Positions 45,701-55,559 of a stretch of DNA of 64,000 nt are shown here, piece by piece. Source of the DNA: Podospora bellae-mahoneyi (Eukaryota > Ascomycota > Sordariomycetes > Sordariales > Podosporaceae); assembly GCF_035222275.1 (NCBI RefSeq), contig NC_085883.1, positions 930,001 through 994,000 of the forward strand. The letters are read 5' to 3'. How positions within the stretch are numbered: the stretch's first letter is position 1; each line of letters opens with the position of its first letter. The notes under the pieces were generated by a model. It had not been told where the DNA came from. It searched no databases and saw only the letters and a list, made by a program, of their open reading frames with translations. The position numbers were made by a program, and so were the translations under genes.

Positions 45701-46129
45701 TATTGGATAGGTCCTCTTCGGCTGTGCTGTATCCTCGTAGCGTTTCGACGTTTCGGCTGAGCTTCTTGATTTCCTGTGTCATCCGTCGAGTGGCGTCTCC
45801 CTCTATCTGCGCCGCTACCTATGGTTCCAAAGGAGAGTATAAGTATGGCGTCGATGATCAAAAGTTCATTGTAGGAGTGTACTCGCCACAACAAGTGTCC
45901 CCATCAATCCCCAGAACAAGCTAGGGTCGAGCTTTGGTCCGAGTTTCTCCGCGAAGATCTTGCTAAAGTCTCGAAACTCGACAAGTCGAGGGCGGATCAT
46001 GGATAGCTCCTCAAGAACAGCATCGGGGAATGGTTCATCAGGGTCATTTATGAGATGTTCGATGATATCGTCGTAGCTGCGAAAGCTTCGAACGTTTCGC
46101 TTATCCTCACGATCTTTAATCTTTGTCAT
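42759..46129 (-). CDS. NLR-type STAND protein: N-terminal fungal domain, NB-ARC, TPR repeats; 936 aa, eight exons
   Basis: Minus-strand exons: 46129-45890, 45818-45593, 45518-44985, 44905-44359, 44290-43961, 43850-43341, 43247-43062, 42996-42759; the total is 937 codons with consistent phases. Residues 1-180 are a helical fungal N-terminal domain (possibly DUF7708), with KLDPSLFWGLMGTLV and MTQEIKKLSRNVETL. The NB-ARC has a P-loop ALYGIGGAGKTHVAIKYA near residue 260, a Walker B-like WLIVYDNVE and a sensor-like ALITTRN, then a winged-helix-like part (ELSCHRLIQSHFQ). The C-terminal third is TPR-like (YLGQLYLRSGYHRKGLKCLE, HARCLYKLSQALYED). Fungal NLRs act in non-self recognition and programmed cell death. 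An upstream ATG at 46258 joined by a 39-bp intron is a possible longer start. Two introns use AAG acceptors. The gene appears intact. Confidence 0.82.
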
Positions 46130-46629
46130 GCATCTTGCCGCTCGGGACGCCCATGTCTCCTGGAAGAACTGCTCTCTACGTTGCGATTCTTGGATTAGAA
46201 ACCTTCTCCCAGCCTGGACAATGACCAGATTAGATACTCACAACTCTTTGGTGTCCATTATCGTCGCTGAGAGCGAGATGGGAGCTTGGTGCAGGTAAGA
46301 CGAACGGAGGTTGAGCAGACGAAGTGTGTTGAAGTATGCAAAAGCCCGGTAGCCTACCGAGAGGAACATGAGAGACCCAGATGCTTATGACCTACTCTGC
46401 CCCAGGAGCGGGGTTGTCTACCTACAGGGACAGCCAGTAAAATACAACTGCAGCAGGCCCGGGGGAGGGGGAGACACAGGGCCGGTGCAATGGTGCACCG
46501 CACCCTAGGTAATCTGTGCATCAGCTCAATTAAGGTACTTGCCGACGTTGTCTTGCCAAGAAGTGGAAGCATGCCAGTCTCGACACTCATCAAAGACTGT
46601 CTCTGAGTGCAACGAGAAAATGCCCTAGT
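46130..46629. other. Intergenic region between NLR and isochorismatase genes
   Basis: 500 bp. Upstream leader of the NLR, including the possible first exon ending near 46242, and 3' flank of the isochorismatase gene. No other gene seen. Confidence 0.4.
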
Positions 46630-47661
46630 CTACATACAACAGCAGCCCTTATTTGACTCTGTCGGCTTCGGAGCTTCTGGAGCCGGGCTGGACTCGATCT
46701 CATCCTCGTCCACCTCAAAGCCAGCGCCTCTGGCAAGATCTTTGCAGCTTGAGAGAAATCCCCAACTTATCAGGCAGTTGAACTCGACACCCCAATGCGC
46801 AAACCACGGGCTGTCAGTGGCGCAACCGTCTTTGAGCAAGATGGTGTCAAACCCCTTCAGGTAGGCGTCTTGCAGTGTGCCCATGACACATTGGTCAATG
46901 TTAATACCAGTAAAGAGCAGCGTCCTCAGGTTGTGTTCGTTGATGAAATTGGTAACGTCCTTCATCCTGTCGCACATGCCTGAGCTTCTGTTCTTGTAGA
47001 AGTGGACATCGGGCGGGTCAAAACTCTTGCCTTTATGGTAAGCGTCTGACAGTGGATCGTGGAGCCAGCTGTTCCATGATTCTTTGACCAAAATTCTCCC
47101 GCCATTGATCACCTTGCCATTCTTGTCCGTAACTTCCCCAATCTCGTCGCCCACACCCTTCTGGTTCCTGTACATGCCCTTGTTGCTGAAACCATCTCCG
47201 GGTCGAAGCTTCTGCCAATCCTTCGAGACTTTGACCGGTTCAAAGTTGAACGTTTTGAAGACGCCCGGATCCATCTCTTTTAGGTCTTCGTCGGAGTAGC
47301 CTGTGGTTACCCAGATGATCTGGATGCCAGCCTTTCGGGCAGCAGGAATGGCGTGCTTTAAGATGGTATTCTCGGCGCGATAGAACTCTGGATTATCATT
47401 GCCCAGAGCCTCGTGAAGGTCGTAGTTTTGAAGGTCGATGATCAACAGGGCGGTTTTGGCAGGGTCGATAACAACAGGTGTCAGGGCGCACTGTAGGCTC
47501 AAACGCGGTTCGACGGGTGCGGAATCGGGAGTGGGAGGGTGTGTGAGATCGAAACCCTCCTCTTTTGACCACTTCCAAAAGTTTTTGTCATTGCCGATGA
47601 TGGTTGGCGACTGGTCTTTGCGGGGCTTTGACCGCCAGTCGGGCTGTTTTCCGGTCGACAT
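46630..47661 (-). CDS. Isochorismatase-family cysteine hydrolase, 343 aa, C-terminal CCCM
   Basis: The start chosen is the Met at 47661 (MSTGKQPDWRSKPRKD); the frame extends further upstream to 47853, but that part has no domain-like content. The Asp-Lys-Cys triad of the family is seen as D76 (ALLIIDLQNY), K223 (VHFYKNRSSG) and C258 (GINIDQCVMGTLQDAYLKG). Family members hydrolyse isochorismate, nicotinamide or other small amides. The substrate cannot be assigned. Two insertions (about residues 125-215) make it longer than bacterial enzymes. It ends SNKGCCCM, which fits a CaaX-type prenylation signal with adjacent Cys for palmitoylation, unusual for this family. Single exon, intact. Confidence 0.85.
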   Translation of the reverse strand: MSTGKQPDWRSKPRKDQSPTIIGNDKNFWKWSKEEGFDLTHPPTPDSAPVEPRLSLQCALTPVVIDPAKTALLIIDLQNYDLHEALGNDNPEFYRAENTILKHAIPAARKAGIQIIWVTTGYSDEDLKEMDPGVFKTFNFEPVKVSKDWQKLRPGDGFSNKGMYRNQKGVGDEIGEVTDKNGKVINGGRILVKESWNSWLHDPLSDAYHKGKSFDPPDVHFYKNRSSGMCDRMKDVTNFINEHNLRTLLFTGINIDQCVMGTLQDAYLKGFDTILLKDGCATDSPWFAHWGVEFNCLISWGFLSSCKDLARGAGFEVDEDEIESSPAPEAPKPTESNKGCCCM

Positions 47662-48949
47662 GTTCTCGTAGCTTGTAGAGGGTTGGCCTTTTGGACTGAA
47701 AGGCTCAGGTAAGTAAGGTAGGTTCAGAACAGCAAAAGTTTGGAAGATGATGTGGCATGTTAGGTAAGGTAGGGACCTGCAAGAGCTACTGATGCACACC
47801 GAGATGGAAGTGAGGGGTGTGGGAAGGCAGGCTCCCGAGTTTCTGTACAACATACCCCGCCCCGATGATCCGATATTCTGAGTGGTTGGGTACTTGAATA
47901 GACAGGGTTCTCTTCACCAGTAATAAGCACATGAGACATTGGACACTGCAGCCTCACTATTTCATTTGCTATCGACCTGTCGTGAAACCCACACCACTCT
48001 CTCCACTTCGAAGCCCGCCCTCGCCGATTCCATCGAGTGCCCATCGATCAATTATCACAACAGCCCTTAGTGGTTCAATTCTTGCCAAAATCCACGACGC
48101 GCGGAGGCTGGGGGAGGCTCCCGTGGCCCTCGCCCCCAAGCTGAATCTGCCATGTGTGATAGTCTTGCTTGTTGGGCGTGATCGGGATGAACCAGGCCTT
48201 CCAAGGTTGACGAAGCGGTGCAACAGGCTCCATATTTTTGTGATACTGAACTTCCGCCTAGGTAGGTAAGCAAGCGATTAGTTCTGGACTTTTTGGATAG
48301 TCAATCACTTACCAGTAGGTCTGTTTTAGACTGCAGCTGTGTGAGGAATTGGGACTTGACTGAAAGGTATCGTTGGTCACAAAGACAGGAGGAGAGCACC
48401 AAGGATGATCGGGGGATACCTTGATATAGCTTTACAGCCTTCGGTGGTTTGGTGAGGACCAACTTTATGCCGAGCCTTGCGTGACAACTACCTAGGTGGC
48501 TGTTCATGTTGTACCTATCAAACACCAAGTGTGGGTGGGAGAGGGGTCATACCATAACAAGGGTCCTATCTGGTGTGGGTGGATGAAAGCTCATTTTCCG
48601 CCCCCCTTCCCCTCCTCGGGCAACTACAATGACAAGATGACAGGCTGCCATGAGGCGCCTCCACCACTGGATTCTCGTGATGACTGGTCAGCGTTCAACA
48701 GTATGCGTTGTTAGCTGGGTTGTTCGGATTTATAAAGGTGCCAGCAACTAGCAACCTCGAAACTTTCGAGAGTCCAGTTCTCATGATCTCGACACTTGGA
48801 TCATCACACAAGAACAACCTGCCATTTTCACCTCACATCAAACAGCGAACCACGGAATCGTTCCACCCCGCGAAGAAGACAAAGGTGGGTGTAGTGCTTT
48901 TGATGCGAATTGGATACGTGCTAATCAATAACCTACACCTGCAGGTCGT
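47662..48949. other. Divergent intergenic region, about 1.3 kb
   Basis: Between the isochorismatase gene (minus) and the 498-aa gene (plus). A probable 5'-UTR intron of the latter lies at about 48885-48944 (gtgggt donor, gctaatc branch, ctgcag acceptor). No other gene recognised. Confidence 0.45.
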
Positions 48950-50513
48950 ATGATGATGCCTAGTCGGTACAACTCTGCAACTGATGGTCCGGTGATGAGA
49001 AAGCCAGCAACAGATTTGGAGTCACAAACTACAAGCAACAAACAACATGGGCTCACTGATTTCAGACGTCAACATCTGGAGTACTTGCACCTGGTCTTTG
49101 GGAATCAGAACCTGGACCTCATCCAACAAAAGTACCGTGGCATCCTTGCATATTGTCACTATATCGAAGGCTCCTTCGATCCATTGTTGACTGACAATTA
49201 CATGTCAACGTGGGCAGCACTTGAGCTAGAACGACCCGCGTCGACAGTCGACTGTTGGTCCTTGCCCATTGCCGTGTTCAACTGGCTGCAACATCCAAAG
49301 CTTCAGCCACAGGATGTCAGCATCGACACCATTTTGAACAGTCTGCTGAAGAATTCCAGCAGTAGTCCCAGAACACCAGCAGGTAGCAGCCCCAGACTCC
49401 AAGAAAATAACAGTCCCAGACTCGGAAATCATCACCCCCACGCCTATAGTCAAATAGCCGTGTTCGCTGTCTTTTGCTGGGCAACAATGACACTCACGCC
49501 CAATCTACAACCTCCTGGCACACCCGCTCTGGCCTGTCTGGCAGCCAGTAGGTCAGAACTAGACGCCGTTATGCAACACAAGCTCGATAGATGCAGAAGA
49601 CCCATCGCGGTAACCTTTCACGGGTTTAAGGAGCATGCCTGGGGAAAGGAAATCATGAAAGGGCTGCAGTCAGTTGTCGATGGAAACGAGGATATCTACC
49701 AGGCATCTTTCAACATGAGGTCTTTGCAGCTTTTTGGCAAAGTCCGCATTCAGTGGGTCACGACAATCACAGCCCATCTCGAATTCGATGCAGCGAGCAG
49801 GCGGCTCTCGCTGTTCAAGTTCCCCTCACTTTGTGCCCTCAAATGCTTAGGAAGTGACAGCAAAGCAGATTTGATACTCAAAAGGTAGGTGACACAGACG
49901 AGTCTTACACTCCAGTCATGCAAGCCCACTGACTGCTGCTCCATCTTTTAGCATCTCAGAGGAATTTGACCCCTTACCATCCGATGACAGCATCCATCGA
50001 TATATCACACTCGAACAGGAAATCCTCCTGTCCTATCGACTCTTGTTCGCCCAAAGCGGAGCCTCGAGGAGAGTGGCCCAGAAAGAACTTGCAAAGTTGA
50101 GGCGCGAGAACCCGGCAACATTCGACCCGTTTCTCTCTGTGCTCTGTGAGCGGAAATACAGGATCGGCATTTTATGGTGGTCGAAAGTGGATAAAGAGCT
50201 CGCCGATTTGCCCTCTACAGCCTGGCCGCTGCCCTGCCTCGATGCCGATGGGCTGCTGCAGGAGAGGGATGTATACAGCGCCATTGAGGACTTTCCCCGC
50301 CTCGGTCAGCGCCTGCTGCGGGTCCAGAAGTTCAACGCGCGCTGGCGTCCAAGCAGGTTAACGGACTTCTGGCGTGATCGTAGGAATCCATATCAGTGGT
50401 ACACCTTTTGGGCGGTCCTTATCTTTGGTGGTGTTGCGAATCTGCTCGCTGTTATGCAATTGGCTGTGGCAGTTTATCAGGCAATACCATTAACAAGAGC
50501 AGACGCGGGGTAG
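48950..50513 (+). CDS. Unrecognised 498-aa protein with C-terminal membrane segment, two exons
   Basis: Exons 48950-49884 and 49952-50513 flank a 67-bp intron (gtaggt...tttag), and the join keeps frame through KSISEEFDPL. The start is the first of three tandem ATGs just after the inferred 5'-UTR intron. Residues 1-40 are polar, and 140-165 are a Ser/Pro/Arg-rich low-complexity insert. The middle contains helical segments (HLEYLHLVFGNQNLDLIQQK, FHGFKEHAWGKEIMKGLQSV). Near the C-terminus FWAVLIFGGVANLLAVMQLA is a clear transmembrane helix preceded by RNPYQWYT, a layout common in fungal proteins of unknown function next to NLR genes. No catalytic motif recognised. Confidence 0.75.
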
Positions 50514-51106
50514 ACGAAGGATTGGCTGTAGGGATCTTCTTCTTTGGTTCCAGTCGTGTGGAAAATGTTGCCTCACTTCCTTGACCTGGGGGAGAGAGGA
50601 CATACTTAGACAGTACATGACATGAGAATAGAGTACGTATCATGCGGCTCAAATCCAAACTGCCACAGTCGAATCTCTCGAAGAATGCCGTATCAAAGCA
50701 CAGAAAGCAGGTTCACAAATGTAGCACCAGCCCTCGAAGTGCTCAAAGCAGACAGGGACGCATACGGGGTGGTGTGATGGTGCTACATACCTGCATCGCC
50801 AAAGATAAGCATTGGTTCACGGCGGTAGCCTATCAGCGAACACAAGCCAGAGCCTTGTCAAAGATCAAACCTTCACTTGATCACGTCCAAGCAGTCATTA
50901 TCTCGGTCAAGCAAAGGCCGACGACTTGGCTACTATTGCTACCATGATACCAAACTAAGCCCTCTCTATCCGTTTCCTCTCATGACTGAGGCTTACGATG
51001 AATCTCATAACACTATCCACCTTCCACACACTTCACTTCCTCACCAGACGCCTCGTTATTCCACAGCCCTCACAACCAGCAATACACTCCTCAGCTAACA
51101 TCCAAA
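50514..51106. other. Intergenic region, about 0.6 kb
   Basis: Upstream of the AsaB-like gene. A 100-codon open frame (50642-50947) shows no domain and is taken as chance. Confidence 0.4.
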
Positions 51107-52184
51107 ATGGCCGACTTCATCACCAACCTCCCCTACATCGCCCGGGACCCTCTCTACCAAGAAGAGAAACCCTTCTCCTGCGACTTCGACCACGGCACCT
51201 CCACCTTCGCCACAAACCACAAACACGACCGCCAACCTGTCCAAATCAGAGACATAGGTGCCGACCCCTCCCACTTCACCCTCGACAAACACGGCTTCTG
51301 CGTCCTAAAGTCCAAAACAGCCATCGACCCTGACGCCGCCCTCGCCGACAAATCATCCATGGAAGACGCCTACGCAGATGAGATCGTAGCGTTGCTCAAG
51401 GCGAATTTCCCAGAATACAAGAGGTTTGAGATGATGAATGTTGTTGTATGAAGCCCCCTTTCTATGGCACAAGTATTAACAAGGGGTCATCACTCACATG
51501 GAACGTGAACCAAAACCCCAGGTCCGAAAACGCGACCCAGCCTTCCCCTCCCCGGGTGCAGTCTCCATCGTGAGCCACGAACAACCGGCAGGCGTCCCGC
51601 ACAGCGACTTCTCCGTCGGGGGTCTGCCCCTGCAGATCGAACTCTCCTTTCCGGGGCAGTGGGAGAACTTGAAGGACAAGGAGTTTGATGTCATCAAGTA
51701 CGAGATTCTTTTTCCTTACCTTATCCAAAAACCACCTCTAACATGCAACTCCACCCCCAAAAAAAGTCTCTGGCGCCCCCTCCACGGCCCAAACTTCGAC
51801 TGGCCCCTCACCCTCCTAGACTTTGCCTCGGTCGAACCAGACGACATGATTCTCAACGACGACCTGCACCGCGACCGGGCAATGGAGAACACGCTCCTTC
51901 ACTTCAACGAGAAGCACAGGTGGTATTTTGTCAACGGGCAGACGGTGGACGACGTGCTCGTTTTCAGGATCGTCGACTCGACGGGAAAGAGGGCGAGTAA
52001 GTTTATTTTTTTATTTTTTTTATTTTTTCCCATTTCCCTTTGCATGAAACTAACTGCCAGTCTTATGTTTGTGGCTGATGATGTAAACCGAATAGGGGGC
52101 TTTCATTGCGCTGCTAATAACCCGAATACGCCTCCTGGACAGATGAGGACTAGTATTGAGATTAGGATAGTGGCTGTTCGATGA
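51107..52184 (+). CDS. AsaB/CmcJ-family hydroxylase/desaturase, 277 aa, four exons
   Basis: Exons 51107-51445, 51522-51697, 51767-51996 and 52096-52184; introns are 76, 69 and 99 bp and phases agree. Family hallmarks are present in order: FITNLPYIARDPLYQEEKPF, HGFCVLKSKTAI, VRKRDPAFPSPG, VPHSDFS (H-x-D of an Fe(II)/2-oxoglutarate-type site), LWRPLHGPNFDWPLTLLDF, LHRDRAMENTLLHFNEKHRW and RGFHCAANNP (distal His) followed by SIEIRIVAVR. Related fungal enzymes hydroxylate or desaturate secondary metabolites (aspirochlorine AsaB; CmcJ-like and NvfI-type enzymes). No polyketide or peptide synthase is adjacent; the only one in the window is a dead relic 34 kb away. The intron before LWRPL ends in AAG. 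The start context aaaATGGcc is good. Confidence 0.88.
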
Positions 52185-52600
52185 ATATGCCAGTGCAGTG
52201 ACTTGGGTAGGTGATTTTTTTTTCTCCATCTGTAGTAGGTAGGCAATGAAGTCGTGGAAAGCGAACATGTTGGAATTCTCCATCACAAAGGCTACCGTTT
52301 GAGGTATTGATCGGATTATCAAGAGAGAACCTTTATCGAGCCCCCTGTTTATCTAACCAACGTCTCCCGTCCACCCGTAATATAGAATTTAATTATATTT
52401 AGAGAATACGTATTAAGTATTTAAATATATTTAATAAGCCTTAAAAGATAATTAAGAGGCTTTGAAAGATATTTTTAAGGTCTTTGAATCAGCTTTTAAA
52501 GCATTTTACTATTTTATAAGAAGGGTAAGTAAATCGGTAGATGGGGAAGGGGGCGTTGGTGAGATACACAGGGGCGTGCGTAAAGGTTCTCTTATTGTTA
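52185..52600. other. Intergenic region with AT-rich repeats
   Basis: 52380-52510 is AT-rich with units like ccttaaaagata and ctttgaaagata, the third low-complexity run of this kind in the window. It leads directly to the TA at the edge of the Pogo/Fot relic. Confidence 0.45.
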
Positions 52601-52880
52601 ACGTATTTGATAAGCGAGCGGATCGGACAAGCGAGTGGATCGATTTCGTACGCGATATAGCTCTCTACCTACAATATCGATTTCCTCCACTATACTAAGA
52701 TGTTTTCGATTCTAGTTAAAGTAAAAGTTATTTTTGCATTTAAAGCCTTTAAAAATAACCTTAAGCTAAGCCTTAAAGCTGTATCGAGGCTCTATTCTGT
52801 GCCTTATACTACCCTCCATCGCCGGCATACTAGTAAGCCTACACGATGCGATATTCTAACTAACTTACGTAATTTAACGG
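52601..52880 (+). mobile_element. Second Pogo/Fot element, left end only
   Basis: Starts acgtatttgataagcgagcg after TA (52599-52600), closely resembling the TIR at 7192. From the ATG at 52700 one frame encodes AFKNNLKLSLKAVSRLYSVP, matching the helix-turn-helix region of the transposase relic at 7287. It is cut at 52880 by the left LTR of the older Gypsy element; the rest must lie beyond that element, outside the window. Confidence 0.8.
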
Positions 52881-52912
52881 TATAACGAACCCCTATCCAG
52901 AACCTCTGAAAG
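52881..52912. repeat. First 32 bp of the older Gypsy LTR, split by the younger insertion
   Basis: Reads tataacgaacccctatccag and on to ctctgaaag, the same start as the complete LTRs. It continues after the younger element at 60407. The last five bases, gaaag, are the target-site duplicate. Confidence 0.85.
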
Positions 52913-53357
52913 TATGACGAACCCCTATCCAGAACCTCTGAAAGGGATACCGGTTGAAGGCTGCTTCTGAATAATCCTGGTTCGGTACAGCTAAACAGTG
53001 TACGACAAGATGTCTCAATGTAAACACAAGATACCGTGAATACAACTTGAAATTGCATACTGCGGAACTGTCTATCTACATCAGCCAGTTCCTCCGTATA
53101 TATAGACCTCGGGGCCCTAAGGTGCTCGCCCTGCTACGGCCCCGATCACTCCTAGCACTTTACATCCTGCGAAGTGCTCATCGTACTATGTCTTCGATTA
53201 CCCATAGTATCTTACATCCTACAGACTACTCAGGCCTCTTAGCGCCGTAGCACTTCTGGCCAGCCTTAATTGGCTGCTTCCTGGTTTCCTTAATGATTAG
53301 CTGGGGACTCCCCGCGCCCTATATACTGCGCGGCCTGCCGTTGGGTTAACTATAATA
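52913..53357 (-). repeat. Left (3') LTR of the younger Gypsy element
   Basis: 445 bp. Its outer half is nearly free of RIP-type changes, while its inner half (about 53150-53357) carries many, for example cttagc where the other LTR has cttggc and tataata where the other has tgtgaca. Confidence 0.93.
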
Positions 53358-53472
53358 TAATGCCCCTCCTCCCAGGTCGACGCCCCGACAACCGTATTCC
53401 TAAAATAGTCCTGGATCCCCTTTTCCCGCAATATCCCTACAGTAAGTTTTCCTCCTCTTTTATCCTACCGTC

Positions 53473-54100
53473 ATGTCTAACCGTGTAAAGAAACCCGCTC
53501 GTACGAGTACCGACCGTCGCCGTAATCAAGTACTTTTCCTTAAGAAGTTCGGCCTTATTATACCCGAGTATACCTATTATAAAGAGAATAGCCTTAAGTA
53601 CGTGGTTTCCTCTCGATACGACCGATACCTCTCGTATATTAAATCGAGTCGTTCCTACTATAATGTCTATAGCGTGGATCGTAAGTCCTTTCCTGGGCTA
53701 CCGTACGCTTCCTTACTAATCCTATAATCCGTCCTCTTATTAAGGAGAAAGAGCGCCTAGACGCCGAAAAGCAAACTACCTTAAGTAAGCTCCTTCGTTT
53801 CGAGGTATAATCGTATGCCCTCGAGGTACGAGCCCTTACTACCTTTCGTCGCGAATCTCGTCTCCTTAAGGAGGAAGAGAGAGCGTTTTCCGCGCGGTCT
53901 ATTATCCCGTATAGCTTACCGGTAGCGGATATCCCTATTACCTCTTCTTCTACTACTACTCCTGCCTCGGCCTTCTCTTTCCTAGATCCTGCCTTAGGTC
54001 TTAACTAGTTTACCGACCTTTCCTTCAATCCCGGTATAGCCGGTCCTTCCTTTTTAACCGCGCAGGATACTACTAACGGTACGCCTTCTACCTCCTAAAA
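53473..54100 (+). pseudogene. Plus-strand (antisense) accessory ORF inside the Gypsy element
   Basis: Starting at MSNRVKKPARTSTDRRRNQV, a frame runs to about 53680, where a consensus gtaagt donor begins a probable intron with a ttactaat branch site. Coding sense resumes in another frame with IKEKERLDAEKQTTLSKLL, then RRESRLLKEEERAFSARSI and a Ser/Thr-rich tail (ITSSSTTTPASAFSFLD), ending with TAA near 54100. Two stops in the second part stand at likely Gln codons. It is opposite in direction to gag-pol, between the integrase region and the 3' LTR. No family recognised: basic N-terminus, a coiled-coil-like middle, disordered tail. Confidence 0.5.
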
Positions 54101-55559
54101 TAACTAAAACGTATAGTATTACTTATATCTAATTCTCCTTATACTTTCCAATCTTATAGTATAGCGTATAGTACGCCGGCTACTTTATCGGAGGTATAGG
54201 TTTAAGTCCTATTAAGGTTCTCCGTACTTTAAATTAAGGAAAACCCTTCTTTACTTTAAAGTACGACTTTTTATTTATTTTAAATTTTAATCGGTTTAAG
54301 TATTACCGGTAAAACTTTTTTAGTTTATTTAAATAACTAAAATATATTTATAGTTCCTACGAATTATCTATAGCCGGATATTTTAATTAACTAATTAAAT
54401 ACTTTAATTAGCCTTTATTAAATTATAAATCTAATATCTCTTTTATATCGTACTTTTTTTCTTTATCTTCCGCCACGATCTATATATTGGCTTTACTTAC
54501 CGGTAGTGCGGGCTCCAGAAGTGAGATATAAAAGGTATATAACCGTAGACGTATCGTACGGGGTAGCTCTAGTTCGAATACCGTCTCCGATATCTTCCTT
54601 TTAACCTTAAACGGGCCCACTCGCCTATAGTCTAGCTTTTTATTAGGTCTTTTAATATATAAATTGCGTATAGAAAAGAATATTATATTTCCCTCCTTAA
54701 AGTAAGGTCCCTTAAGCCTTTTAGTATTATAGTATTTCTATATCCTTTCCTTTATAAACTTTAATTTTTACTTAAACTTACCGTAAAATATATATATTTT
54801 ATTTACTTTAACCCCGGCCTTAAGTACCTTAACGGTAGGCCTTTACCGTAGGTCTACCTCGTAACCGAAATTCGCGAAAAAAGATATAACTTTCGTAATC
54901 TCCGTTAATAATATATTATACGTTAATTATACCGTAAATAATAATTTAATTTAATTATCCTACTCGAAATTAACGTAATTCCGTAAATATTATTCTACGA
55001 TTTAATTAAGCCGCTCCGTTTAACCGTCTATTTAAGAATAATAAGTTAATAACGCTTTACTTATTACCTTTAACCTTATTATTAACGTTCTTTAAAATTT
55101 CGATATAAATTTAGTATCGCGATCCGTAATAAACTTTTTTAGCTATATATATATTACTATAATATACTATAATATTACGTCCGCTAATTACTTTACCGAC
55201 TAAGTTTCCTTATATAGTAAAAAGTATATTTATTTAGTAAGCTTATCGATTATCGTTAATATATTATTATACTTAACGCCGGTTACCGTATTTTTAAATT
55301 CCGGTAATTTAATAATAAAATCTATAATAACTAAACTTTATAACCGTTCCGTTATTAATAGTAACTCTAGAAATCCGTAAGGCTTATACTTTATAACTTT
55401 CGTTTTCTTATATATATAATATAATTAAATAACTTCCTTAACGTCGTTCTTAATCCTTAGTTAATTAAAGTGTTACTTAATCTTTTCTATAGTCTTAGCG
55501 ATACCTATATATCCTCCGAGCTTCGATATATAAATATTTATAATTAGTGTCGTCCGATC

